Of a DNA stretch of 6,460 nt, positions 1-5,887 are shown one piece after another. Location of the stretch: positions 1-6,460 of the forward strand of contig JASMTO010000207.1 of the NCBI GenBank assembly GCA_041694215.1, read 5' to 3'. Below the pieces are notes generated by a model. That model saw only the letters and a program-made list of their open reading frames with translations. It searched no databases and was not told the origin of the DNA. Numbering within the stretch: the stretch's first letter is position 1; each line of letters starts with the position of its first letter. The translations under genes were made by a program, and so were the position numbers. The stretch is from Flexistipes sp041694215 (GTDB taxonomy: Bacteria; Chrysiogenota; Deferribacteres; Deferribacterales; Flexistipitaceae).

Positions 1-654
1 GTAGCCATACCTTCTGCTGTAAAAGTTTTTAACTGGGTGGCCACTCTGTACAAAGGCTCCATAGTGTTGGAGCCTCCTCTGTTGTACGCTCTTGCTTTTA
101 TTTTTCTGTTCTCAATAGGCGGTCTCACAGGCCTTGTTTTAGGATCCGCGGGGACTGATATCCATGTGCATGATACATATTTCGTGGTGGGGCATTTTCA
201 CTACACCATTTTTGGTGGAACCGTTTTCGGAATGTTCGGCGGTCTTCATTACTGGTTTCCCAAAATTTACGGAAAGATGTACAATAAAAGGGTTGCCACA
301 ACAGCGTGGGGAATACTTTTTATAGGCTTTAATATGCTCTATTTTCCTATGCTTATTCTGGGGATTATGGGAATGCCCAGGAGATATTTTGACTATCTGC
401 CTGAATATCAGCTGGGACATGTTATTTCCACTGTTGGCTCATGGATTGTGGCGGTTGGGCTGATTTTGATGTTTTATAACCTTTATAGAGGTATAAAACA
501 TGGAGAACCCGTGGGCAAAAACCCCTGGAATGCTGCTACGCTTGAATGGACGACTCTTAGTCCCCCTCCCAAGCTCAACTTTATTGAAGAGCCGGAGCTT
601 ACAAGGGGACCTTACGATTATAAAGGGATAGAAGATGACACACAATACCAATAA
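1..654 (+). CDS. ctaD: Cytochrome c oxidase subunit I, C-terminal part (5' end outside window)
   Basis: This is the catalytic subunit of a haem-copper oxygen reductase, an inner-membrane enzyme that reduces O2 to water and pumps protons. Frame 1 is open from the first base, so the gene begins to the left; the GTG at 37 is an internal valine codon. Seen: the IPSAVKVFNW segment at the left edge, then helix X with HDTYFVVGHFHY (169-204). By homology with bovine subunit I, its His at 193-195 binds the high-spin haem, the His at 199-201 binds the low-spin haem, and the His-Asp at 169-174 belongs to the Mg site. GMPRRYFDY (370-396) and NPWNAATLEW...SPPP (520-570) are typical C-terminal signatures. 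About four transmembrane helices are visible. The CuB ligands and proton-channel residues of helix VI lie outside, so the exact subtype cannot be told. The last 20 nt overlap ctaE, suggesting translational coupling. Confidence 0.97.
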   Translation, partial: VAIPSAVKVFNWVATLYKGSIVLEPPLLYALAFIFLFSIGGLTGLVLGSAGTDIHVHDTYFVVGHFHYTIFGGTVFGMFGGLHYWFPKIYGKMYNKRVATTAWGILFIGFNMLYFPMLILGIMGMPRRYFDYLPEYQLGHVISTVGSWIVAVGLILMFYNLYRGIKHGEPVGKNPWNAATLEWTTLSPPPKLNFIEEPELTRGPYDYKGIEDDTQYQ

Positions 655-1237
655 AGATTATATCGGTGCCAAAATCGGCATGTGGCTGTTTCTTTTTACG
701 GAAATTCTCCTTTTTGGCGGTCTTTTTGTGCTGTACAGTGTTTATCTGCACCGATACCCGGAGGAATTCCATCTAGCTGGCAGTGAGTTGAATGTATATT
801 TCGGCACGGCAAATACCCTTGTTCTGCTTACAAGCAGTTTTTCTATGGCTTTGTCCATAACCGCTTTACAGAAAGGGAATAAGAAACTTTGTATGATTCT
901 GCTGACGGTTACAATGATTTTGGCATGTGTTTTTCTTGTGAACAAATATTTCGAATGGGCAGCAAAAATACATCATGGCATCTATCCGGATTCCCCCACA
1001 CTTCTTGAAAGGCCCAAAGGTGAAATCATCTTCTTCGGACTGTATTATACAATGACAGGGCTGCACGGGCTGCATGTTTTAATAGGAGCGCTTATTATCT
1101 TTGTTGTTTTGATACTTGTCGCTAAAAACAGGGTGACAAGTTCGGATTTTGTGGCAGTGGAAAATACTGGACTTTACTGGCATTTGGTGGATATGATCTG
1201 GATTTATCTGTTTCCATTGTTTTATCTTGTTGTGTAG
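635..1237 (+). CDS. ctaE: Cytochrome c oxidase subunit III, short five-helix form
   Basis: This integral membrane subunit stabilises subunit I and its proton uptake path. The 200-residue length fits the short bacterial form with about five transmembrane segments (roughly 14-35, 57-77, 87-104, 132-162, 181-200) rather than the seven-helix form. Seen: KIGMWLFLFTEILLFGGLF near the N-terminus with the conserved membrane Glu (E23), KYFEW at 104-108, TGLHGLHVLIG at 141-151, and the diagnostic YWHLVDMIWIYLF close to the C-terminus (181-193). The ATG at 635 lies inside the 3' end of ctaD (20-nt overlap), preceded only by a weak purine-rich stretch (AAAGGGATAGAAG), so translation probably depends on coupling to ctaD. 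The subunit IV gene follows after 9 nt. Confusion with the quinol oxidase subunit (CyoC) is unlikely because the operon encodes a CuA-containing subunit II. Confidence 0.96.
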   Translation: MTHNTNKDYIGAKIGMWLFLFTEILLFGGLFVLYSVYLHRYPEEFHLAGSELNVYFGTANTLVLLTSSFSMALSITALQKGNKKLCMILLTVTMILACVFLVNKYFEWAAKIHHGIYPDSPTLLERPKGEIIFFGLYYTMTGLHGLHVLIGALIIFVVLILVAKNRVTSSDFVAVENTGLYWHLVDMIWIYLFPLFYLVV

Positions 1238-1246
1238 GAGATCGGT

Positions 1247-1537
1247 ATGCATGCTGAAGAAGAACATATTGTAGAGTATAAACTATTATTTAAGGTGCTG
1301 ATTGCACTTTTTATACTTACAGGCTTAACTGTTCTGGCGGGAAGTGTTGATCTGGGGTATCTCAATGTGGTGGTTGCACTTCTGATTGCAACGGCTAAAG
1401 CTTGCCTTGTGGTTTTTTTCTTCATGCATTTAAAATATGAAGGTGGTTTATTTAAAATAATGGTTTTGCTGGTTTTTGTTATTCTTGCAATATTTATAGG
1501 TTTTACCTTTTTTGATGTGGCATTCAGGACAAATTAA
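1247..1537 (+). CDS. ctaF: Cytochrome c oxidase subunit IV, small prokaryotic type
   Basis: A 96-residue membrane protein with three predicted transmembrane segments (about 15-32, 37-60 and 68-92) after a short acidic, His-containing N-terminus. The stretch KACLVVFFFMHLKYEGG (51-67), reading through helix 2 into the following loop, is the hallmark of the prokaryotic subunit IV family (CtaF/CoxD/CyoD-like). In the family this subunit helps assembly and stability of the CuB site in subunit I and carries no cofactor. The start is supported by a Shine-Dalgarno TAGGAGAT (1235-1242), which also contains the stop codon of ctaE. It sits between the subunit III and subunit II genes, 9 nt after the first and 18 nt before the second. 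The symbol follows Bacillus usage; coxD would be equally valid. Confidence 0.9.
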   Translation: MHAEEEHIVEYKLLFKVLIALFILTGLTVLAGSVDLGYLNVVVALLIATAKACLVVFFFMHLKYEGGLFKIMVLLVFVILAIFIGFTFFDVAFRTN

Positions 1538-1555
1538 AAATATCAGGAGTTTGTA

Positions 1556-2770
1556 ATGTATCCACAGCTGGATTCCGTTCAAAAAGTTGACGTTGCTTTT
1601 TATTACATAATAGGAATTTCCATTGTTATTCTGATAGGCATCGTTTTGACAATGTTATATTTTCTGTACAAATACAATCATAAACGGAATCCGGAGCCTG
1701 CAGATATTGAAGGCAATTTTTTGGCGGAAACATTGTGGACGGTTATCCCCACGCTTATAGCCATTAGTATGTTTCTGGTGGGCTGGGACAGTTTTACGTC
1801 ACTTCGTACAGCTCCCGAAAATGCCTTACAGATAAATGTAGAAGCAAGGATGTGGTCATGGAAGTTTACATATCCCCAAGGATTTTCCGCCGATGAGCTG
1901 TATGTCCCTGTGGATAAGCCGGTAAAGCTGAATATTACTTCCAAGGATGTTATCCACAGTTTTTATGCCCCTGCGTATCGTATTAAGGTGGATGCCGTTC
2001 CCGGTATGAATACTTACACGTGGTTCAATCCATCCAAAAAAGGCGTGTTTGACGTGTATTGCGCCGAATACTGCGGGGTGGGGCATTCCAATATGATGTC
2101 GAAAATTCATGTGGTGAGCAGTGAAGAATATGAACAAGTTATAAATGAAAATCTTAGTAAAAAAAGATCGGCTGTGACTTTGCCGGCGTTACTGAATAAA
2201 TACAATTGTACGGATTGTCATTCACTTGATGGTATGGTACTGGTGGGACCTTCACTTAAAGATATTTATAAAAGAGAGGTAACGGTTATTGAAAACGGTA
2301 AAGAGAAAACGGTGATAGCTGATAAAGATTATTTGAGAGAATCGATATTAAATCCTTCCCAAAAGGTTGTGAAAGGTTTTGATGCAATTATGTCTTCGTA
2401 TAAGGATGATATATCTGAGAAAGATTTGGAGAATATGATCAGCCTTTTCGCCGGAGAGAAGGTTTCAGAAAACAAAACAGACGGCGAAAACATTGCTGAA
2501 GATTCAGGATGTTTCGGATGTCATTCGACAGATGGCAGCGTGATTGTAGGTCCGTCCTTTAAGGGGATGTATGGATCCAAAGAAACTGTAATACGAGATG
2601 GTGAAAGAGTCGAAATTGTTGTGGATGAGCAATATCTGAAAGATTCTATACAATTTCCTGGTAAAGATATCGTTGAAGGTTTTGATCCAATGATGCCTCC
2701 ATATAACAATCTAAGTGAGGAAGAATTAGACACTTTAATCGATTATATAAAAAATGTGGATAAAAAATAG
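1556..2770 (+). CDS. ctaC: Cytochrome c oxidase subunit II with CuA centre and two fused cytochrome c domains
   Basis: This is the electron-entry subunit of the oxidase. In order: two transmembrane helices (about 14-38 and 57-77) with the membrane Glu E58 (AETLWTVIP) that in A-type enzymes feeds the K channel; the aromatic patch RMWSWKF (98-104) used for electron transfer; then a cupredoxin domain with every CuA ligand present (H134, C169, E171, C173, H177, M180 in CAEYCGVGHSNM). After a short linker come two cytochrome c domains with CxxCH at 218-222 and 319-323 and candidate distal methionines M279 and M380. No cleavable signal peptide is evident; the protein begins just before helix 1, so both copper and haems should face the periplasm. 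AGGAG (1545-1549) supports the ATG at 1556. Known caa3 subunits II carry one haem c, so two is unusual. A cytochrome c maturation system encoded elsewhere is implied. Confidence 0.97.
   Translation: MYPQLDSVQKVDVAFYYIIGISIVILIGIVLTMLYFLYKYNHKRNPEPADIEGNFLAETLWTVIPTLIAISMFLVGWDSFTSLRTAPENALQINVEARMWSWKFTYPQGFSADELYVPVDKPVKLNITSKDVIHSFYAPAYRIKVDAVPGMNTYTWFNPSKKGVFDVYCAEYCGVGHSNMMSKIHVVSSEEYEQVINENLSKKRSAVTLPALLNKYNCTDCHSLDGMVLVGPSLKDIYKREVTVIENGKEKTVIADKDYLRESILNPSQKVVKGFDAIMSSYKDDISEKDLENMISLFAGEKVSENKTDGENIAEDSGCFGCHSTDGSVIVGPSFKGMYGSKETVIRDGERVEIVVDEQYLKDSIQFPGKDIVEGFDPMMPPYNNLSEEELDTLIDYIKNVDKK
2204..2704 (+). repeat. Tandem duplication of a cytochrome c domain inside ctaC
   Basis: Residues 217-282 (2204-2401) and 318-383 (2507-2704) of CtaC align without gaps at a constant offset of 101 residues. 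By hand count 29 of 66 positions are identical. Matching landmarks are CxxCHSxDG, VGPSxK, TVI, DxxYLxxSI, VxGFD and the Met-loop Tyr. One residue is lost just after the Met loop (offset becomes 100). The DNA is clearly diverged, so the duplication is old rather than an assembly artefact. Confidence 0.9.
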
Positions 2771-2774
2771 CTGA

Positions 2775-3584
2775 ATGCGGAAGCTGTTCAGGATAAATAT
2801 TTCCCTGATGGTGGTGCTTTCCGCTTACTTCGGGTTTTATCTCAGTGGTGGAACATTAAATTTTAACGTATTCTCCGTTATTTTCGCTGTTCTTCTGCAT
2901 TCTTTTGGTAATTCTGCTATTAATCAGGTTCAGGAGCGGGATACAGATAAACTGATGCCCCGAACGATGAACCGCCCTATTGTAACCGGCATGATAAGCC
3001 CTTCAAAGGCACTTGCTCTGGGGATTTTCCTGATAGGTCTGTCATTGATTATTCCTCTTAAAACAGGTCATTATCTGGTTGTACTTCTACTTGTGATAAA
3101 CCTGGTGATATATAACGTAATTTATACCCCTTTAAAACGGAAATATTCTTATGCCCTTCTTGTAGGCTCGCTATGCGGAGCTATTCCTCCAGTTGTAGGA
3201 TGGGGAATAGATCATAGCCCCGATTCTTTGAGCAGAATAATTCTTATTGCGGCAATATTTTATCTTTGGCAGGTGCCTCACTTTTTGTTCCTTACAGAAA
3301 AATACAGATACGAGTATAAAAATGCTGGCCTCAAATTAATTATTAATGAGCTGGGATATCGTAAATACTATAATATTCTGACGGTATGGATTGTTTGCTA
3401 TTTATTTGCTCTTATTTTTGCAATAGCACTATTGCTGCAGAGTGATTACCTGAAAATCGCCGTGATGTTGCTAGAAACAATAATCGTCATTATGATCATG
3501 ACACTTCTGAAAAATAATGCAGGAGCAAAATTCACCCTTATCAACATTTCCATATTAATTTTTGTATTCTCCTTTTTCCTCTAA
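2775..3584 (+). CDS. ctaB: Protoheme IX farnesyltransferase (haem O synthase), divergent
   Basis: A UbiA-family membrane prenyltransferase that attaches farnesyl to haem B, giving haem O for the oxidase encoded just upstream. The 269 residues are mostly hydrophobic, with about eight or nine transmembrane segments; this is slightly shorter than the usual 280-300. Seen: the first Asp-rich motif NQVQERDTDKLMPRTMNRP (50-68), the CtaB-typical YTPLKRK (117-123), GAIPPVVGW (135-143), WQVPHF (165-170) and a second polar motif EKYRYEYKNAG (175-185). In the usual CtaB motifs NxxxDRDxD and REDYxxAG, one Asp of each is replaced by Glu here (E54 and E180). The ATG is 4 nt after the ctaC stop with no recognisable Shine-Dalgarno, so translational coupling is likely. 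Another UbiA-family activity is conceivable, but position and YTPLKR favour CtaB. No ctaA is visible in the window. Confidence 0.93.
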   Translation: MRKLFRINISLMVVLSAYFGFYLSGGTLNFNVFSVIFAVLLHSFGNSAINQVQERDTDKLMPRTMNRPIVTGMISPSKALALGIFLIGLSLIIPLKTGHYLVVLLLVINLVIYNVIYTPLKRKYSYALLVGSLCGAIPPVVGWGIDHSPDSLSRIILIAAIFYLWQVPHFLFLTEKYRYEYKNAGLKLIINELGYRKYYNILTVWIVCYLFALIFAIALLLQSDYLKIAVMLLETIIVIMIMTLLKNNAGAKFTLINISILIFVFSFFL

Positions 3585-3738
3585 CTTTTGGCTATGACCT
3601 ACACTTACGAAGTGTATGCGAAAGATTCGGGGAATGCATCCTTTAGAATTTTGATATCGTTCCCATTTGCCTTCAAATTTTGTTCAACATTTTTCGTTTG
3701 AGGTTCAACGTTAGTGGAACAAAAAAGCACACTTGCCA
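3585..3738. other. Convergent intergenic spacer between ctaB and birA
   Basis: These 154 nt separate two convergent genes. They contain a 17-nt palindrome (3600-3616), GTTCAAC twice 21 nt apart (3682 and 3703), and a 6-bp dyad TAGTGG...CCACTA (3712-3741) that includes the birA stop codon and has an 18-nt loop. No strong GC-rich hairpin followed by a T-run is present for either strand. The best weak candidate is for birA: on the minus strand GGCAAGTGTGC followed by six T (3737 down to 3721), with a stem of only about four pairs. A 44-codon GTG-initiated minus-strand frame (3605-3739) has no ribosome binding site and no recognisable homology. Confidence 0.6.
3600..3616. repeat. Perfect 7-bp inverted repeat with 3-nt loop
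   Basis: The sequence TACACTT-ACG-AAGTGTA lies 16 nt after the ctaB stop. It could fold in RNA from either strand and protect the 3' end of the cta mRNA or slow polymerase between the converging genes. No T-run follows on either strand, so it is not a classical intrinsic terminator. A protein-binding palindrome is equally possible. Confidence 0.5.
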
Positions 3739-4494
3739 CTATTTAAAAAGTCCCCTTACAAGCCTTAGATTTTCGCAGGATATTTTTAAAATATCAGCTA
3801 AAATCTGCCAGCGATTCAAGCTTTTTCCAGTTACACGATAAACACTTTCCACTGCATCCGAGCATTCTGTAACATAGATCCCTACCCCAATTACTATAAA
3901 TTTGCTCCTGTCCCCTTCCGAAAATTGCTCTTCCAGAATTCCTCCAATTTTTCTATTATTTATTAAGATATCATTTCCCAAAAAGTCGATATTAATCTTG
4001 TGGTTTTTGAAGGCATCTTTAACAGCATATTGAAATATATTGACCATTTTGTTTAAATCTGAAAGAAATAGTCTGAAAGGAGAAAAGCCGGCTGAAAAAT
4101 ATATGCCTCCTTCTGGGGATAGCCAGTCAGAATCTTCATGCCCCCTTCCGCTGGTTTGTCTATCGGCAAATACAAGAACATTTCCTCTTTCATTGAAAAG
4201 ATGTTTAATAACGTCCTGCTGCGTAGAATTGGTCTCTTTATGGTATATTATTCTGTCATAGCACAAAGCTATGTTATGTAAAATTTTTACTACAGGATGC
4301 ATTTCGCAAAGTTTGACCAATTTATAACCCTTTTTTCTCGTGGAATCTATCACATAACCCAGGCTCTCAAGCTTTTTGATATATTTCCATACAGCTGTTC
4401 GGGAAATTTTTAAATGACCCGCCAAAACCTCCCCGGAAACCCAGTCATTGTCCTCTAATGTATATAAAACACTAAGTTCATTTTCATTAAGCAT
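3739..4494 (-). CDS. birA: BirA-like biotin repressor / biotin-protein ligase with atypical catalytic motifs
   Basis: In the family, BirA makes biotinyl-AMP, attaches biotin to acceptor proteins and, loaded with biotinyl-AMP, represses biotin genes. Residues about 5-60 form a winged helix-turn-helix (VSGEVLAGHLKISRTAVWKYIKKL at 19-42, shown here in full only as the core of that domain). The ligase domain follows: TNSTQQD (88-94), ADRQTSGRG (110-118), WLSPEGGIYFS (124-134), GNDILINNRKIGGIL (173-187, with the catalytic-type Lys K182) and VIGVGI (201-206). Several signature residues differ from E. coli BirA: STN is STQ, GRGRRGRKW is GRGHEDSDW, KWPND is FLGND and GIGIN is GVGIY. The protein has 251 residues against about 320 for E. 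coli and lacks the C-terminal SH3-like domain; no frame downstream supplies it. It is divergent from bioA with a BirA-type operator between them. The family is sure; strong ligase activity is not. Confidence 0.93.
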   Translation of the reverse strand: MLNENELSVLYTLEDNDWVSGEVLAGHLKISRTAVWKYIKKLESLGYVIDSTRKKGYKLVKLCEMHPVVKILHNIALCYDRIIYHKETNSTQQDVIKHLFNERGNVLVFADRQTSGRGHEDSDWLSPEGGIYFSAGFSPFRLFLSDLNKMVNIFQYAVKDAFKNHKINIDFLGNDILINNRKIGGILEEQFSEGDRSKFIVIGVGIYVTECSDAVESVYRVTGKSLNRWQILADILKISCENLRLVRGLFK

Positions 4495-4499
4495 ATAAA

Positions 4500-4527
4500 A
4501 TTATACCCTCAAAAAATGTTCTTTCAA
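4500..4527 (-). promoter_or_regulatory. Probable birA promoter
   Basis: On the minus strand TTGAAA (4527-4522) and a perfect TATAAT (4505-4500) are separated by 16 nt. The expected transcription start is around 4493, essentially at the birA ATG (4494-4492). A GAGGG at 4510-4506 lies 11 nt before the ATG and overlaps the promoter spacer, so it would be absent from an mRNA started here. This suggests a leaderless birA transcript, unless a further upstream promoter also exists. Confidence 0.65.
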
Positions 4528-4536
4528 AGCGTTTAA

Positions 4537-4567
4537 TTGTTAACCTCATTTCAAAAATGGTTGACAA
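4537..4567. promoter_or_regulatory. BirA-type biotin operator
   Basis: TTGTTAACC (4537-4545) and GGTTGACAA (4559-4567) form an inverted repeat matching at 8 of 9 positions, separated by 13 nt. This closely resembles the known BirA box (TTGTAAACC, spacer, GGTTTACAA; 16-nt spacer in E. coli and, from memory, 14-16 generally). The right half contains the probable bioA -35 hexamer, so binding should block bioA-bioD transcription. The site is about 10 nt upstream of the birA -35 box, so its effect on birA is less certain. The spacer is slightly shorter than I remember for other operators. Confidence 0.85.
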
Positions 4568-4589
4568 ATATTTTGAGTATGATAATTAT
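4561..4589 (+). promoter_or_regulatory. Probable bioA promoter, overlapping the BirA operator
   Basis: TTGACA (4561-4566) is a consensus -35. With 17-nt spacing the -10 is AATTAT (4584-4589, 4 of 6 matches including the key second A and final T). GATAAT (4581-4586) is a better hexamer but only 14 nt away. Either choice places the transcription start within a few bases of the bioA ATG at 4595, leaving no room for a Shine-Dalgarno sequence. Confidence 0.6.
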
Positions 4590-4594
4590 GCACT

Positions 4595-5887
4595 ATGGAA
4601 TTAAACTCTCTGATAAAACATGACAAAAGGCTACTGCAGCATCCGTACGATTCGTCAATCAGCCCTATGGATACCTTTTTGATTAAAAAAGCTGAAAGAG
4701 AATTCCTATATCTTTATGATAACACGCCGCTTATCGACGGGATGTCATCATGGTGGTCTGTAATTCACGGCTATAATAATGTATTTATAAACGATGCGTT
4801 AAAGAAGCAGATTGATAAAGTGTCCCATGTGATGTTCGGGGGGCTTACCCATGAGCCAGCAATTAATCTGGGGATAAATCTTAACCACATTCTCTCAGGG
4901 CATTTTGATAGATTCTTTTATTGCGATTCCGGCTCTGTTGCTGTTGAAGTAGCAGTTAAAATGGCGTTTCAGTATTATATGGGCAAAGGAGTAAAAGATA
5001 AGAACAAAATACTTTCTTTTAAAGGTGCATATCATGGGGATACCTTTATGGCAATGTCCCTTTGCGATCCCGTAAACAGTATGCATAAAGATTTCGGAAA
5101 TTTCCTGCACACCAATATGTTTGCACCGAAACCAAAATCACGTTTTCATGATGAATACATGGATGATCATTTAGACACAGCCTGTATCCTGGAAAAATAT
5201 GCAAAAAACATTGCAGCTGTAATAATTGAGCCTATCGTCCAGGGTGCCGGCGGGATGTGGTTTTATCACCCTGAATTTTTAAATAAACTAAAAAATATAT
5301 GTGCACATTACGACATCCTCCTGATATTTGACGAAATTGCTACTGGTTTTGGAAGGACAGGGAAAATGTTTGCATTTGAGCATTCGGACATTGTCCCGGA
5401 CATCATATGCCTCGGCAAAGCTATAACGGGAGGCTATTTGAGCTTCGCTGCGGTAGGGACTACCAAAAATATAATGGATATAATATGCAATATTAGCAGT
5501 GTGGGTGCATTTATGCATGGGCCCACATTTATGGCTAATCCATTGGCCTGTGAATGTGCCAATGCCTCTATTAACCTACTTCAACAGGGTAATCTTACCA
5601 AAACATTGCTCAGTATTCAAAAGACCATTTCAGATTATTTTGCAGAGGCATCCAAATTTTCTTTTGTAAAAGATGTGCGTGTTTTGGGCGGAATCGGAGT
5701 AATTGAAACCTTTAACGATGTAAATGTAAATTCATTGACAAAAAAATTTGTTCAAAAAGGGGTCTGGGTGAGGCCTTTTAAAAACCTTATATATATTATG
5801 CCTCCTTATATTATCTCAGAAGAATCGCTAAAAAAGCTTTGTAAAGGGGTTTTGGAAGGATTATGGGAAGAATTTTCGAAAAAATAA
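4595..5887 (+). CDS. bioA: Adenosylmethionine-8-amino-7-oxononanoate aminotransferase (DAPA synthase)
   Basis: A PLP-dependent class III aminotransferase of biotin synthesis. It converts 7-keto-8-aminopelargonate to 7,8-diaminopelargonate, in the classical enzyme using S-adenosylmethionine as amino donor. The 430 residues match the family length. Seen: HPYDS (16-20), DGMSSWWSVIHGY (48-60), SHVMFGGLTHEPAI (77-90), CDSGS (110-114, phosphate loop), AYHGDTF (145-151), IIEPIVQGAGGM (210-221), FDEIATGFGRTGKMF (245-259, Asp246 to the pyridine nitrogen), LGKAITGGY (273-281, PLP Lys275), HGPTFMANPLAC (308-319) and GVWVRPF (389-395). These are BioA-type rather than generic class III motifs. The ATG at 4595 is the only in-frame start before HPYDS, as an in-frame TAA lies at 4583-4585. 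No Shine-Dalgarno precedes it. It is first in the operon, overlaps bioD, and is probably repressed by BirA when biotin is plentiful. Confidence 0.98.
   Translation: MELNSLIKHDKRLLQHPYDSSISPMDTFLIKKAEREFLYLYDNTPLIDGMSSWWSVIHGYNNVFINDALKKQIDKVSHVMFGGLTHEPAINLGINLNHILSGHFDRFFYCDSGSVAVEVAVKMAFQYYMGKGVKDKNKILSFKGAYHGDTFMAMSLCDPVNSMHKDFGNFLHTNMFAPKPKSRFHDEYMDDHLDTACILEKYAKNIAAVIIEPIVQGAGGMWFYHPEFLNKLKNICAHYDILLIFDEIATGFGRTGKMFAFEHSDIVPDIICLGKAITGGYLSFAAVGTTKNIMDIICNISSVGAFMHGPTFMANPLACECANASINLLQQGNLTKTLLSIQKTISDYFAEASKFSFVKDVRVLGGIGVIETFNDVNVNSLTKKFVQKGVWVRPFKNLIYIMPPYIISEESLKKLCKGVLEGLWEEFSKK

Noticed and set aside
37..39. GTG as the start of subunit I
   Set aside because: The frame is open to the left edge and the preceding codons encode the conserved IPSAVKVFNW segment, so this is an internal valine.
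139..2733. Several minus-strand open frames of 60-95 codons across the cta genes
   Set aside because: They are opposite well-recognised oxidase genes, have no family motifs and no start signals; they are shadows.
3682..3709. GTTCAAC direct repeats as an operator or CRISPR-like element
   Set aside because: Only two 7-nt copies in AT-rich spacer DNA, without a nearby promoter; this can arise by chance.
3605..3739. A 44-codon minus-strand frame starting with GTG right at the birA stop, protein-like in composition
   Set aside because: No ribosome binding site, no recognisable domain, and it does not resemble the missing BirA C-terminal domain; an in-frame TAA separates it from birA codons. Too short to call.
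3585..3741. Frameshift explanation for the short BirA
   Set aside because: I read all three minus-strand frames downstream of the stop and none shows a biotin-ligase C-terminal domain; two of them close early.
4040..4261. Plus-strand 73-codon frame antisense to birA
   Set aside because: It lies opposite the conserved ligase motifs of birA and shows no domain or ribosome binding site.
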